Source of the DNA: Emticicia sp043780375
GTDB lineage: Bacteria; Bacteroidota; Bacteroidia; Cytophagales; Spirosomataceae
Direction of reading: 5' to 3'
DNA: 16,721 nt
Assembly (NCBI RefSeq): GCF_043780375.1
Contig: NZ_JAYWCU010000112.1
Span: forward strand, 1-16,721
This document shows positions 16,207 to 16,721 of the stretch, piece by piece (the first letter of the stretch is position 1; each line of letters begins with the position of its first letter). Below the pieces are notes generated by a model. That model was not told the DNA's origin and searched no databases. It saw only the letters and a program-made list of their open reading frames with translations. The translations under genes were made by a program, and so were the position numbers.

Positions 16207-16462
16207 GAATTTTTTGCAGAAACTTTGTTGCCCTTTTGATAAATCTGACTTAAATATTCAGGTATTTACAAAGAAAGAAAATGGCGACATTCACGAAGGA
16301 CTGATGAGTTGTCCTGACTGTAAAAGGCAATATCCTATTGTTTTTGGTGTACCAATCATGGCACCCGAAGAATACCGTGAGTCAAAATCTGAACTTTCTT
16401 TTTACCAAAAATGGCAAAGCCAATTGAATGAAGAAACGAAAAAATACCTACAATTAGAGTAA
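16199..16462 (+). CDS. Trm112-like zinc-ribbon protein, last gene of the TPP-controlled operon
   Basis: An 87-residue protein of the Trm112/UPF0434 type. It has LCCPFDKSDL (9-18), then EGLMSCPDCKRQYPIVFGVPIMAPEEY (33-59). The C-terminal CxxC (C38, C41) is intact. The N-terminal CPxC is CPFD (C11, D14), so the zinc site has three Cys plus perhaps Asp or C10, or is degenerate. Eukaryotic and archaeal Trm112 bind and stabilise class I methyltransferases such as Trm9, Mtq2 and Bud23. Its place in an operon headed by a class I methyltransferase suggests the same partnership here, which is inference. It begins inside the ThiE-like gene (8-bp overlap), so translation is coupled. The last ~28 residues are a charged helix. 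Confidence 0.85.
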   Translation: MTKNFLQKLCCPFDKSDLNIQVFTKKENGDIHEGLMSCPDCKRQYPIVFGVPIMAPEEYRESKSELSFYQKWQSQLNEETKKYLQLE

Positions 16463-16484
16463 TAATAGCATTTGTTAGATTGGG

Positions 16485-16527
16485 TTTCTTAGCTACAATA
16501 CAATCTATTTTCATTGTAGCTAAGAAA
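16485..16527. repeat. Perfect 15-bp inverted repeat downstream of the TPP operon
   Basis: Arms 16485-16499 and 16513-16527 are perfect complements around a 13-nt loop, 22 bp after the last stop codon of the operon. The sequence after the stem is A-rich rather than T-rich on both strands, so it is not a textbook terminator. It may protect the mRNA 3' end, act as a weak or Rho-assisted terminator, or bind a protein. The remaining bases to 16721 show no supported gene. Confidence 0.7.
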
Positions 16528-16721
16528 ATACTCCTGTTGGTCAGGATTTGTAAAATTCTTAATTTCCTTCGAAATAATCAAAAATAATTGTGTGCCAATG
16601 TAACTTTTGATTCGGGTAGCAAAATTATTTTGAACCCAGATTTTTAAGTAATAAATGTAAGTTGCGTAAAGCCTTAAAACTGTTTATCAAGGCAATACAT
16701 AATGATAAAAATAAGGATTTT

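Noticed and set aside
16625..16721. Open minus-strand frame of about 31 codons entering from the right edge
   Set aside because: It could be the C-terminus of a gene outside the window, but it is too short and has no recognisable sequence. Chance is equally likely in AT-rich DNA.

Overview
The window looks like chromosomal DNA from a Bacteroidota species, most likely Cytophagales. The evidence is an AT-rich base composition, almost no Shine-Dalgarno sequences, promoters of the TTTG/TAnnTTTG type, a large secreted protein with a type IX secretion (type B) sorting domain, a DUF4920 protein and many 'FxxGQ/FAQ'-type signal peptides. No rRNA, tRNA, IS element, phage gene or CRISPR array was seen.

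Layout. 1-296 (minus): 5' part of a secreted or membrane-tethered protein running off the left edge. 470-1303 (minus): metallo-beta-lactamase-fold hydrolase. 1419-6339 (plus): orphan HAMP/HisKA sensor kinase followed after 7 bp by a 1178-residue T9SS cargo protein. 6454-8265 (plus): DUF4920 protein, then a secreted metal-dependent amidohydrolase, closed by a hairpin. 8354-9346 (minus): secreted protein with YadA-head-type repeats. 9681-11061 (plus): cupin and AraC-type regulator as a two-gene unit. 11078-11123: terminator-like hairpin shared with the convergent DEAD-box RNA helicase (11164-13026, minus), which has a good promoter and a roughly 200-nt structured leader.

The most interesting part is 13599-16462. 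A Bacteroidota promoter is followed immediately by a TPP riboswitch aptamer and a strong intrinsic terminator. Next come four tightly packed genes: a class I SAM-dependent methyltransferase, a HypE/PurM-superfamily ATP-binding protein, a divergent ThiE/TenI-family protein, and a short Trm112-like zinc-ribbon protein. Junctions are 2 nt apart, or overlap by 4 and 8 nt. None of the classical thiamine genes (thiC, thiG, thiH, thiF, thiS, thiD) and no transporter is present. The ThiE-like protein has lost most recognisable substrate-binding residues of thiamine phosphate synthase. The kinase-like protein carries a HypE-like HDxTxGG motif rather than the ThiL one. I infer an undescribed thiamine-responsive pathway, possibly salvage, repair or modification of a thiamine-related compound, with the Trm112-like protein as partner of the methyltransferase. 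The riboswitch and family assignments are firm; the pathway is a hypothesis.
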